49,260 nt of DNA, taken from assembly GCA_013151015.1 (NCBI GenBank), contig JAADJA010000016.1:1-49260 (forward strand), in the 5' to 3' direction. The notes beneath the pieces are model-generated. The model worked only from the letters and a program-made list of their open reading frames with translations. It did not search any database and had not been told where the DNA came from. The translations under genes and the position numbers were made by a program. Source of the stretch: Chlorobiota bacterium (GTDB taxonomy: Bacteria; Bacteroidota; Bacteroidia; Bacteroidales; JAADJA01). Position 1 is the stretch's first letter, and every line of letters begins with the position of its first letter. Positions 36,056 through 44,182 of this stretch are shown here, in pieces.

Positions 36056-36535
36056 ATGAAAAACAGTTTGTGCATATTATTACTGTTATTGTTGACCGTA
36101 CCGGGCTATAAGGCCAATGCACAAGGCACGGACACAAAGGCCAACACGCCTGTGCCCTTCACGCTTGCCGACAGGGACAGGCTATTGAAATTGGAAAACA
36201 GCGTGAAAATGCTCGATGTGAAAATCGATGCCACGAACCAAAGGATTTCCTCATTGGAAAAAAGCATCAACGGACATTTTGATGCACAAGACAAACGTTT
36301 TGATGCACAAGACAAACGTTTTGATGCCCTACAAAACCAGATGAACATTCTTTTCGGGTTTTTGTTCTTGATCCTTGGCGGGGTGATGTCGCTGATAGCT
36401 TTTGTTATTTACGACAGGCGGATCATATTGAGACCGCTGAACCAAAAGCAAGAGGAGATGGAAACCGCCCTCATAAAATTTTCAAGAAAGAACAAGGACT
36501 TGCGGGAAGCCCTCCAAAAAGCCGGGATATTGTAG
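36056..36535 (+). CDS. Exported coiled-coil membrane protein
   Basis: This 159-residue protein has a signal peptide (about 1-23, ending NAQ), a coiled coil (about 38-98) with MLDVKIDATNQRISSLEKSI, and an internal tandem duplication of FDAQDKR encoded by two exact 21-bp DNA repeats near 36281-36322. One transmembrane helix follows (about 101-122, LFGFLFLILGGVMSLIAFVIY) and then a basic, helical cytoplasmic tail. This type of short coiled-coil protein is common in Bacteroidota, with no known role. Confidence 0.75.
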   Translation: MKNSLCILLLLLLTVPGYKANAQGTDTKANTPVPFTLADRDRLLKLENSVKMLDVKIDATNQRISSLEKSINGHFDAQDKRFDAQDKRFDALQNQMNILFGFLFLILGGVMSLIAFVIYDRRIILRPLNQKQEEMETALIKFSRKNKDLREALQKAGIL

Positions 36536-36621
36536 TCCTTTCCCTTTGCCCATCACAGCTTGCAGCCCTCTCTCCCATTGCCCGTCTTTCGTAATACTTG
36601 GCAACATCGCCCATCATTGCC

Positions 36622-36755
36622 CATCACAGTTTGCAACTGTGGTGGGATCAGACACTTTTGGTTTGTAAGCAAAACACAACGCAAGCGTGGACACTTGCTC
36701 CATTTTGAAGTGCTCCCAACAGTAGTGTCGGCTTCGCTTCGAGCGAAACCGACAC
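36622..36755. repeat. Hairpin repeat copy C and GTGTCGG hairpin
   Basis: CATCACAGTTT...AACTGTGGTG (36622-36644) and TCAGACACTTTTGG are followed by a GCAAGCGTGGACACTTGCT block and then a long hairpin at 36725-36755: GTGTCGG-C-TTCGCT, loop TCG, AGCGAA-A-CCGACAC (13 pairs with one mismatch). A partial extra copy (GCCCATCACAGCTTGCAGCCC) precedes at 36547. These fill the 387-nt gap before the next promoter; no gene is supported there. Confidence 0.7.
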
Positions 36756-36769
36756 CCTCAAAAACTCCT

Positions 36770-36827
36770 TTGTTAACCTATTGTTAACCGAATAATTTGG
36801 CAGGCCAATCAAGGTTATATATTTTTG
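36770..36827 (+). promoter_or_regulatory. Paired TTGYTAACC promoter, site 2
   Basis: TTGTTAACC occurs at 36770-36778 and 36781-36789 (11-bp period), followed by exactly 30 nt and then TATTTTTG (36820-36827), a TAnnTTTG -7 element. There is only one pair here, unlike sites 1 and 3. It precedes the frameshifted small gene at 36923. Confidence 0.72.
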
Positions 36828-36922
36828 CCTTTGAAACTAAAAGCCAGATTGTTGCATATGGCAGCAAGTGTGCAGGTTTGTGGCAACCTGGGCTTGTGGA
36901 AAACAAACAAGAACCTTGGAAA

Positions 36923-37128
36923 ATGAAAACAAAGACAATTATGGCATTCATCGCAATGTATGTTTTTTTTGGGCTTATACGGGCACAAAATGCCCCCAAT
37001 CCTTTGAGCGGGGGGCAACGGGAGGCCGTTCGCACGACACTTCCATCTTGGTTGTTTTGTTCGTGTTGCTGCTAATGCTCACAGCATTCACCGTATATAA
37101 ATACAGAAGAAGGGACAGGCATATTTAA
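36923..37128 (+). pseudogene. Frameshifted small sorted-protein gene
   Basis: The first frame encodes a signal peptide (MKTKTIMAFIAMYVFFG...RAQ) and NAPNPLSGG, then runs out of frame to a TAA at 37073. Beyond a G6 tract (37010-37015), the other frame gives ATGGRSHDTS, a transmembrane segment (ILVVLFVLLLMLTAF) and a basic tail KYRRRDRHI. With seven G the two join into one protein of about 68 residues: signal peptide, Gly-rich linker, hydrophobic helix, basic end. That is the plan of the PID-CTERM-like protein at 33872. It could be a true mutation, a phase-variable slip or a sequencing error. Confidence 0.6.
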
Positions 37129-37332
37129 TATCTGCACCGGGTCTAAAATATCCACGATAATGCCCTGTGCAAGCATTTTGGCAGCGGTCCCCGGCCAAAA
37201 CCGGCAACTAACGGCCAGTACATGATAGTGGAACACATAAAAAAGCGTTCTTTTAATTTGTTTAAATTAGCAGTTTGGGGGGTTTCGGTTATACATGAGA
37301 GGCCGGCTCCCCCTTTTTTTAAAAAAAATGCC

Positions 37333-37557
37333 ATGGACACAATCAAAACAACATCAGCGACAATAAAAGGCTATGATTACAACGGACCCAACGAAGTATT
37401 GGATATCCTTACCTGTGATGGCACTATTTACCGGTATTTCGATGTACCGCTTAAAATATTCAAGGGCCTGTTGGAGGGCAACGACCCGGGTGGCTATTAC
37501 CAGAAAAACATCCGGAAAAAGTTCAGGCGCTTGTTCAAGGCCTACGATTTTGGTTGA
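37333..37557 (+). CDS. KTSC-domain protein
   Basis: This 74-residue protein is a single KTSC domain (named for the lysyl-tRNA synthetase C-terminus, where it also occurs). The pattern is visible: TTSATIKGYDYNGPNEVLDI, DGTIYRYFDVPLKIFKGL, GGYYQKNIRKKF. The function is not established. I take the ATG at 37333. The frame runs back to 37222, but that part does not match the domain and has a non-coding look. Confidence 0.78.
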   Translation: MDTIKTTSATIKGYDYNGPNEVLDILTCDGTIYRYFDVPLKIFKGLLEGNDPGGYYQKNIRKKFRRLFKAYDFG

Positions 37558-37594
37558 AAAAAACCGCCAACATCCATATTGCAGAAACGATGAG

Positions 37595-38065
37595 ATGAAA
37601 AAAAAGCCATATACTTTAATTGCCCTAATTTTCTTTTTCATTATGGGACAGATGGCATTCCCGTCCAGTACAAGCTTACGGACAACAGCTACAACCGGTC
37701 ACGCTGTCCAAAAATCTGGTTTACAGGGCAAGGGGGAGGTTGGTCATCGTTCGCACAGCCGCCCGGGCAACACTTTTGCCATTGGCCCCGGGAAAAAGAA
37801 AAGGAAAAAGAAAAGGCCACCGATAGGGAAACACAAGAAAGCAAAAAGAAAAGGAAGGCACAAAGCTTTCAAGAAGGGAAACAGACACAAAAAAAAACCA
37901 CTTCACCTTGCCTGCTCGAACTTTATCAATGACTTTTACCAAAATATTTACGACCATGAAACAAACATTTTGTATTTTAACGCTGTCCCCCCTTCTTTTT
38001 TTGTTGTCCTGTGCACCGGGACCCCTGACGTTAAAGATAAGCAGCAAGCAGGATATGGGGTTTAG
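37595..38065 (+). CDS. Exported, very basic Lys/Arg-rich protein
   Basis: This frame encodes 156 residues. It has a signal peptide (about 1-22, PYTLIALIFFFIMGQMAFP), a Ser/Thr/Gly-rich spacer, then a strikingly basic block (about 68-105: GKKKRKKKRPPIGKHKKA ... GNRHKKK). I recognise no family. The last part overlaps the next lipoprotein gene by 110 nt and does not look protein-like. A nine-A tract (about 37893-37901) precedes it; a one-base shift there would end the protein TSPCLLELYQ near 37931, without the overlap. The true C-terminus is therefore uncertain. It could bind anionic polymers or nucleic acid at the cell surface. Confidence 0.5.
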   Translation: MKKKPYTLIALIFFFIMGQMAFPSSTSLRTTATTGHAVQKSGLQGKGEVGHRSHSRPGNTFAIGPGKKKRKKKRPPIGKHKKAKRKGRHKAFKKGNRHKKKPLHLACSNFINDFYQNIYDHETNILYFNAVPPSFFVVLCTGTPDVKDKQQAGYGV

Positions 38066-39263
38066 CATCGTTACCTATTCCAATTTTGAGTCCGATACGC
38101 TCATGTCGGGTACGGTTAGTGCTGGCATATTATCGGAAACCCCTGTGGATTATCGGGGCTTTGCCCTGCTCACTATAAACAACACCTTTTCCTATCCCCT
38201 TATAATCGGAAATGAAGATATCCACATTGATTTTACAAAGCCCGGGGCCGCCCCCGAAATAAAAGAAGGTGACGAGAACCGTTTTTTTTATACGTTTTAT
38301 GGAGCTTACAATCTTTTAAATTCTCAATTGCGCTTTTATAACAATAAAAAAAACAGGATGGCCGGAAACGATTCCTTGTACCGGGAAATTGTTGCAATAA
38401 CGGATTCGCTTAACCAGGAAAAGGAACTTTTGGTTTCCGGACTGCCACAAAAAAATTACCCTGTTGCAAGTGCAATTTTGCAGGAAAAACTCCTTGAAGA
38501 ATCAAGTTGGGGCATTAAATCGTTGGACGAACTGCACCAAAAACAAAAAGGGTTTGCGCAATTCGCTTCTGGCAATTATCCGTATTTACAGCATAGCCAA
38601 CAGCTTTCGGCATTGATAAACCAGTCGTTTATGATGCTGGAATACATAAACTATTATGAAAGCATTGAAAAAACAGGTGACAAAAAAACCGATATAGACA
38701 AAATCAAAGAGCTGTTGCGTTCCGAAATGATCGACCAAACACAATTGTGGATAGATGCCCTAAAACCTTATGTCCCGGAACCGGTTATACTGGCCCAATG
38801 CGTTCAGGCCTTTTATAACAGGTCGATGACAACAAAGGCGATGGAAATAATATCGGCATTTGGCGAACTGGCAAAATGTGAGGGGGACGGGGACGGACAA
38901 ATTAATTTTCCAGAAGCCTTCGATGTTGTGAAGGGCGATGGATATACAATTATAAATACACACACCCTTAACCCGGAGAAAATTATAATAATGGTTGACA
39001 ACGAATGTGTCTTTTCCAAAGTGTTGGCAATACAAGCGGTGCGGGAACACGAAAAAAGCCCCATACCAATCATAATCCTCCCCAAAGGAAAACTTGATAG
39101 TGAAATACTTGCATTGGACAAGCTTTGTGTCAAGGATTTGTACTTTGTAAAGGAAAAAGCCTGGGTTAACAACGCTATAATGGACGGGCACAAATACCCT
39201 TATTATTATAAGTTGGGTGCTTCCAATAAAGTGTTAACTACAGGTTGGGCCGCTTGCCTGTAA
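37956..39263 (+). CDS. Lipoprotein, degenerate thioredoxin-like
   Basis: This 435-residue lipoprotein has signal peptide and lipobox LLFLLSC (Cys near 19). The N-terminal part (about 25-105) is beta-rich with TLMSGTVSAGILSE...GFALLTINN...FSYPLIIGNEDI, like the DUF4369-type domain that precedes thioredoxin folds. A long helical middle follows (about 110-300). The C-terminus (about 325-435) resembles a thioredoxin fold (EKIIIMVDNECVFSKVL...IPIIILPKG), but the CxxC motif is absent, with only one Cys at that place. An oxidoreductase role is therefore unlikely. I take the ATG at 37956; 37929 is an alternative. Confidence 0.65.
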   Translation: MKQTFCILTLSPLLFLLSCAPGPLTLKISSKQDMGFSIVTYSNFESDTLMSGTVSAGILSETPVDYRGFALLTINNTFSYPLIIGNEDIHIDFTKPGAAPEIKEGDENRFFYTFYGAYNLLNSQLRFYNNKKNRMAGNDSLYREIVAITDSLNQEKELLVSGLPQKNYPVASAILQEKLLEESSWGIKSLDELHQKQKGFAQFASGNYPYLQHSQQLSALINQSFMMLEYINYYESIEKTGDKKTDIDKIKELLRSEMIDQTQLWIDALKPYVPEPVILAQCVQAFYNRSMTTKAMEIISAFGELAKCEGDGDGQINFPEAFDVVKGDGYTIINTHTLNPEKIIIMVDNECVFSKVLAIQAVREHEKSPIPIIILPKGKLDSEILALDKLCVKDLYFVKEKAWVNNAIMDGHKYPYYYKLGASNKVLTTGWAACL

Positions 39264-39358
39264 TAATTGATCATCTGCAAGTATGTAGTTTGTATTGGGT
39301 GTACGACAAATTGCACAATCGAACAAATATCCTAAAATTCCACAGCCCTGCCCGTTCC

Positions 39359-39496
39359 GGCCAATGTCAATAAGTTTAGAGATGCTCTTGCTCTAAAAAC
39401 CTCGATATGATTAAAACTTTAGGGGTCAGGCTGAGCCTGTCGAAGCTTGTTTCATATTAACCGGATGCACAAAGTCTTAACTTATTGACATTGGCC
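39359..39496. repeat. MITE-like element with 22-bp inverted ends
   Basis: GGCCAATGTCAATAAGTTTAGA (39359-39380) and its inverted partner TCTTAACTTATTGACATTGGCC (39475-39496) differ by one base and bound about 94 bp. Inside lies GTCAGGCTGAGCCTGTCGAAGCTTG, related to the CTTCGACAAGCTCAG motif. It is flanked by GTTCCGG on the left and CTTTCCGG on the right. The gap 39264-40009 holds no other supported gene apart from a possible leader ORF. Confidence 0.65.
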
Positions 39497-39596
39497 CTTT
39501 CCGGTAGGCGGTTACAGTGCTATGTTGATATTGCAATTGTTTATATTGCCATTAATACCGCATCCTTGCCCGTTCCGGTAGGCGGGTACGATGCCA

Positions 39597-39722
39597 CATC
39601 ACAGATTGCCTGCCCAGTGCAGGTGGATATCTGTGGTGCATCCAGACACTTTTGGTTTGTGACCAAAGATTCAATTTAGAACGTATCGCAAGCGAGGGTG
39701 CTTGCTACATCCGACACTTGCC
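39597..39722. repeat. CATCACAG hairpin repeat, copy D
   Basis: CATCACAGAT (39597-39606) pairs with ATCTGTGGTG (39629-39638). A nested CCTGC-CCAGT-GCAGG hairpin occupies the loop. Then come CATCCAGACACTTTTGGTTTGTG and CGCAAGCGAGGGTGCTTGCTACATCCGACACTTGCC. It is the most complete copy and ends 22 bp before the third TTGYTAACC promoter. Confidence 0.75.
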
Positions 39723-39743
39723 TTAGTGATATCCCCCCCAATA

Positions 39744-39835
39744 TTGTTAACCTTTTGCTAACCACCCCCTGCCCTTCTTGTTAACCTTTTGCTAACCAAA
39801 ATATTTTGACAGGCTGTTCACGCTATATACTTTTG
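39744..39835 (+). promoter_or_regulatory. Paired TTGYTAACC promoter, site 3
   Basis: TTGTTAACC at 39744-39752 pairs with TTGCTAACC at 39755-39763, and a second pair lies at 39778-39786 and 39789-39797. The period within each pair is 11 bp; the pairs are 34 bp apart. After exactly 30 nt comes TACTTTTG (39828-39835), a TAnnTTTG -7 element. It lies about 175 nt upstream of the protease start. Confidence 0.75.
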
Positions 39836-39868
39836 CACGGATTGAATAGGGGGAATTAGCATTTCACA

Positions 39869-39964
39869 ATGTCACTCCCCACAAATAATTGTTATTGCCC
39901 TATTTTTAGGTTAGTAAATTTAAGGCCCGGATTTCATAAGGCCGGGCTTTTTTTAAAGCGTTGA
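39869..39964 (+). other. Possible leader ORF over an attenuator
   Basis: A 31-codon frame starts ATG TCA CTC CCC (MSLPTNNCYCPIF...) about 26 nt after the predicted transcription start and reads through the terminator hairpin at 39925-39954, ending TGA at 39962. It could be a regulatory leader peptide or chance; there is no protein-family evidence. Confidence 0.25.
39925..39954 (+). terminator. Terminator-like hairpin in the protease leader
   Basis: GCCCGG (39925-39930) pairs with CCGGGC (39942-39947) and is followed by seven T. It lies after the site-3 promoter and 56 nt before the protease start codon. It would either release an RNA of about 110 nt or act as an attenuator. Confidence 0.65.
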
Positions 39965-40009
39965 AAACATTTTATCTATAAAATCCCTTAATATTGAACA
40001 AAAAAAAAC

Positions 40010-43000
40010 ATGATGAAAAAACATTGCGCCCTTATTTGGATTACCGTTTTAAGCTTTATTGCAACTGCTGCCCTTGCACAACAAAACCATATTGTGAAAA
40101 GGGGTGAAAGGCCTCCTATCAACTTACAGTCAGTACCGGGCAATGCCTATGAAAGAGGGGTCATAAAAATCAAGGTCAATAGATCGTTTACGGTTCAAAT
40201 GGACAACAACCCGGTTATGATGGGAAATGACGGGATAGTCCGTTTCAATATCACCGGTATCGATAAGTTGAACCAACAATATGGTGCCAAAGGTTTCAAT
40301 AAGCTGTTCGAGAGCAAGTCTTTCTCGCCTGAATTTTCGGAAAGACACCGGGCCTGGGGATTCCACCTTTGGTACACCTTATATTTCGATAAGAAAAGCG
40401 ATGTTAAGGAATTAGTGCGCGCATATATGCAATTAGATGAGGTTTCGGTAGCAGAACCCGAATATATAAAAAAAATGATCTCCTCCGTCCCCGCCACCTT
40501 TCGATCAAAAACCGGTGGAGGCGACAAGGGGCTGTCGCAATTGACCTGGCTCCCCAACGATCCTGATTTCTACCAGCAATGGCATTATGACAATACGGGG
40601 CAACAGGGGGGCACACCCGATGCGGATATTGATTTGCCGGAAGCCTGGGACATTGAAAGGGGGAATCCCAATGTAATAGTTTGTATAGAAGATGGTGGGA
40701 TACAGTACGAACACCCTGATCTGGCTGGAAATATGTGGTCGGGACTTGGCTGGGATTTCGTGAACGACGATGCCACTATCGAACCAGATTTCCATGGTAC
40801 ACACGTGGCTGGCACGGTTGCTGCCGTAAGCAATAACGGGATTGGTGTATCCGGGGTTGCCGGGGGTTCCGGGTCAAACGACGGGGTGCGCTTGATGTCG
40901 TGCCAGGTTTTTACCAATTCATCCAGCGGCGGGTTTCATCTGGCACCGGTTTATGCGGCCGACAACGGGGCATGTATTTCACAAAACAGTTGGGCATACA
41001 CCGCGCCAAATACATACGAACAGAGTGTATTGGATGCAATAGACTATTTTAACGCAAATGGGGGAGGTAATGCGATTGTGAACGGGGGAATAACGATTTT
41101 TGCCGCGGGCAATTCTGCTTCTTCTGACACCTATTATCCGGCTTACTATTCCGGTACATTTGCAGTTGCCGCCACAACCAACCAGGATATCAAGGCATAC
41201 TATTCTAATTTTGGTAGCTGGGTCGATATTTCCGCACCCGGTGGTGAAACAAACGTAGTGGATGCAGAGGGTGTTTTGAGCACAATTACAGGAAGTTCGT
41301 ATGGCTTTATGGCAGGGACATCAATGGCCTGCCCCCATACGTCGGGTGTGGCCGCCCTGATAGTCTCTTTGGCATACAATTTCCTTACGCCAGGCGATGT
41401 TGCCGATATTATCCTTACCACAACAGACGATATCGATGGCGTGAACCCCGGATATGTCGGCCAGCTTGGAACAGGACGCTTGAATGCCTATCAGGCATTG
41501 TTAAAAACACAGACATATCTTATATTGACAGCGGATTTTGAAGGGACCCCAACTTCTATCTTTTCAGGCAATTCAGTAATCTTTGATGATCTGTCAAATG
41601 CGCCTGACTCAATTATATCCTATTCCTGGACGTTTCCCGGTGGCACGCCTTCTTCGGCCAATACAGCCGGACCCCATAATATTATATATACTGCCCCGGG
41701 CAGCTATTCCGTTTCATTGACGGTTGACGATGGGGCCTCCACGGACACAGAAACCAAGACAAATTATATAAGTGTTTCCAATTGCTTTAACTGCCCTTCG
41801 GAAGGGAACATGGACTTTCAGACAAGCACGACCCTCGTCGGTTTTAATATGATAAACAATAGTTCGGCAAAACCTGCCGCCTATAACGATTATACTTCCT
41901 TGTCAACTGATGTCGCCCAAGGCACCACTTATAACCTTACGGTAAATATAAATACCGATGGTGCTTTTTCTGTTTATTCTGTTGCCTGGATCGATTGGAA
42001 CAAAAATTGCGATTTCTCGGATCCGGGCGAGACTTATAATCTCGGTTCGGCTTATAATGTTGCCAATGGGCCTGTCAGTGCGTCCCCGTATAGCATAAGT
42101 GTTCCGGCAGAGGCAACATTGGGAAGCACAAGGATGCGGATTTCCACAAAATACTTTGGATATGCCGGTCCTTGCGAAACCGGGTTTGATGGCGAAGTAG
42201 AAGATTATACCATAAATGTAATTGCAGATGCCCTTCCCGGGGATGATTGTGCAACTGCCCAAGACCTGTCAACGCTCACCAGCCCATATAGTGCCACGAC
42301 TACCGGGTATAGCAATATTTTTGATATTTGCTCGATGGGGTCTTCTGCCGACAGAATTTTTTATATTGATGTCCCCTTTGGATGTGAAATCGAAATATGG
42401 CAGTCGTGGAACGATTATGATTCGAGGCATACGATGCGGTATGCTGGCAATTGTCCCGGTGATATCGAAATAGGATGTATCGATGACGATGATTATACCC
42501 CGATAAGCTGGACAAATAATACAGGCCAGCTAGAAAGGGTTTGGTTTATAGTGGCAGGATATGGATCGGGATCAGGTGACTTTACACTTGAATGGTCGTT
42601 AAAGGCAATTAACGATGATTGTGCCAATGCACTGGCCATTAACGAAGTAAGCGACTTGGCCTTTGATACACGTACTGCTATGCCAAGCGGTGTACAACCA
42701 AGCTGTGGCGGCCTCCCCCCTGCTGATATTTGGTATGCCTTTAGCCCAAGCCTTACCGGCATAGCCACATTCGACCTTTGTGGAAGCTCATTCGATACCA
42801 GGCTCAGTATTTGGGACACTTGCGGTGGTACGGAAATAGCTTGCAACGATGATAATGGCCCAGCCTGCCCTGGCGTCCCGTCCAGTATTGAATTATGGGT
42901 TACTACCGGGACAACTTATTATGTTCAAGTAGGTGGTTATGAAACAATTTCAGGTGTGGGCGATTTAACGATCCAGATTTCCAACAATCCTCCTGTTGCT

Positions 43001-43921
43001 GACTTTGAAGCTGATATCATTAACCCTGTCGTGGATGAAACCGTAAGCTTTACCGACCTTTCGACAAACAGCCCAGATTCCTGGTCATGGGTATTTACAC
43101 CTTCTACGTTTACTTATGTTGGAGGCACGAATGCAAACTCACAAAACCCACAGGTACAGTTCAATGCTACCGGGAATTATACTGTTGGCCTTACAGTGGG
43201 CAATTCGGCCGGCAACAATACAGAAACAAAAGTTGATTATATCAATGTGCAATATCCTGTTATCAACGTTGAGGTCAGCGTTTTCCTTGAAGGCCCGTAT
43301 TTTGGCCCGCTAATGAATACCGGAATCAATGCCATTTTACCTTCGTCACAACCGTTCAACGTAAGCCCATGGAATTACAATGGGACCGAAAACGCAACAA
43401 GCATCGCAACTGATATTGTTGACTGGGTACTCATAGATATCAGGGATGCAACTTCCGTGGAATTGGCAACTGCATCAACAAGTATTGGACGGCAGGCAGC
43501 ATTTTTGCGCAATGATGGAAAAGTGATTGGAATGGATGGAAGCCCAATATTGGATTTTACAACAACCTTATCAAACAACCTTTATGTGGCTGTTTACCAA
43601 CGTAACCATATTTCGATAATCTCGGCTTATCCTTTGGTCTCCTCCGGCGGCATTTACAATTATGATTTTTCGTCCGGTGATGGGCAGGCCTATGGCACCG
43701 GTTCACAAAAAAACCTGGGTGCAGGCGTTTATGGAATGTTTGCAGCTGATGCCGATGCCGATGGCAATGTAAATCCGGCCGACAAGTCCATTTGGGCAGG
43801 ACAAGCTGGCATCAACGGATATAATACCAGTGATTTTGATATGGACGGACAGGTGGGGAACCCCGATAAAAACGAAAACTACGTGCCAAACATAGGCAAG
43901 GCCAGTAATGTGCCACAATAA
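40010..43921 (+). CDS. Secreted subtilisin-like (S8) multidomain protease
   Basis: This is a 1303-residue exported protease. The signal peptide is at about 1-24 and a propeptide-like region at 25-165. The peptidase S8 catalytic triad motifs are IEDGGIQYEHPDL (Asp near 227), FHGTHVAG (His near 264) and GTSMACPHTSG (Ser near 438). Accessory domains are a PKD (about 510-595), a GEVED domain (about 600-735, FDGEVEDYTI), two Cys-containing pre-peptidase-like beta domains (about 740-865 and 868-985) and a second PKD (about 990-1080). The end is a Bacteroidota C-terminal module with dockerin-like DADADGNVNPADK and DFDMDGQVGNPDK. It ends NVPQ and has no classic T9SS type A tail. A terminator follows. 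Confidence 0.9.
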   Translation: MMKKHCALIWITVLSFIATAALAQQNHIVKRGERPPINLQSVPGNAYERGVIKIKVNRSFTVQMDNNPVMMGNDGIVRFNITGIDKLNQQYGAKGFNKLFESKSFSPEFSERHRAWGFHLWYTLYFDKKSDVKELVRAYMQLDEVSVAEPEYIKKMISSVPATFRSKTGGGDKGLSQLTWLPNDPDFYQQWHYDNTGQQGGTPDADIDLPEAWDIERGNPNVIVCIEDGGIQYEHPDLAGNMWSGLGWDFVNDDATIEPDFHGTHVAGTVAAVSNNGIGVSGVAGGSGSNDGVRLMSCQVFTNSSSGGFHLAPVYAADNGACISQNSWAYTAPNTYEQSVLDAIDYFNANGGGNAIVNGGITIFAAGNSASSDTYYPAYYSGTFAVAATTNQDIKAYYSNFGSWVDISAPGGETNVVDAEGVLSTITGSSYGFMAGTSMACPHTSGVAALIVSLAYNFLTPGDVADIILTTTDDIDGVNPGYVGQLGTGRLNAYQALLKTQTYLILTADFEGTPTSIFSGNSVIFDDLSNAPDSIISYSWTFPGGTPSSANTAGPHNIIYTAPGSYSVSLTVDDGASTDTETKTNYISVSNCFNCPSEGNMDFQTSTTLVGFNMINNSSAKPAAYNDYTSLSTDVAQGTTYNLTVNINTDGAFSVYSVAWIDWNKNCDFSDPGETYNLGSAYNVANGPVSASPYSISVPAEATLGSTRMRISTKYFGYAGPCETGFDGEVEDYTINVIADALPGDDCATAQDLSTLTSPYSATTTGYSNIFDICSMGSSADRIFYIDVPFGCEIEIWQSWNDYDSRHTMRYAGNCPGDIEIGCIDDDDYTPISWTNNTGQLERVWFIVAGYGSGSGDFTLEWSLKAINDDCANALAINEVSDLAFDTRTAMPSGVQPSCGGLPPADIWYAFSPSLTGIATFDLCGSSFDTRLSIWDTCGGTEIACNDDNGPACPGVPSSIELWVTTGTTYYVQVGGYETISGVGDLTIQISNNPPVADFEADIINPVVDETVSFTDLSTNSPDSWSWVFTPSTFTYVGGTNANSQNPQVQFNATGNYTVGLTVGNSAGNNTETKVDYINVQYPVINVEVSVFLEGPYFGPLMNTGINAILPSSQPFNVSPWNYNGTENATSIATDIVDWVLIDIRDATSVELATASTSIGRQAAFLRNDGKVIGMDGSPILDFTTTLSNNLYVAVYQRNHISIISAYPLVSSGGIYNYDFSSGDGQAYGTGSQKNLGAGVYGMFAADADADGNVNPADKSIWAGQAGINGYNTSDFDMDGQVGNPDKNENYVPNIGKASNVPQ

Positions 43922-44000
43922 GGTTTTGGGGCTTCTACCAATGCCGTTCCCATGAGAGCCAAAGAAGCAAATGTAGCATCTCCAATGATGTGAAAGGATT

Positions 44001-44027
44001 CACCCGGTAATATGCCGGGTGTTTTTT
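44001..44027 (+). terminator. Intrinsic terminator after the protease gene
   Basis: CACCCGG pairs with CCGGGTG around a short TAATATG loop and is followed by six T, about 80 nt after the protease stop. Confidence 0.85.
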
Positions 44028-44182
44028 ATATACAAGCACTTAAAGTCTTTGTTCGCATTGTCTTTGTTGGAACAGATTACACCAGACAAATTAATACATA
44101 GGTTATCACAAATCCAGATTCCTTTGTTGATCCCCTATCGGGACCGGTTATTTGACAAGGCCCGAAATACAGGTAACCACTG

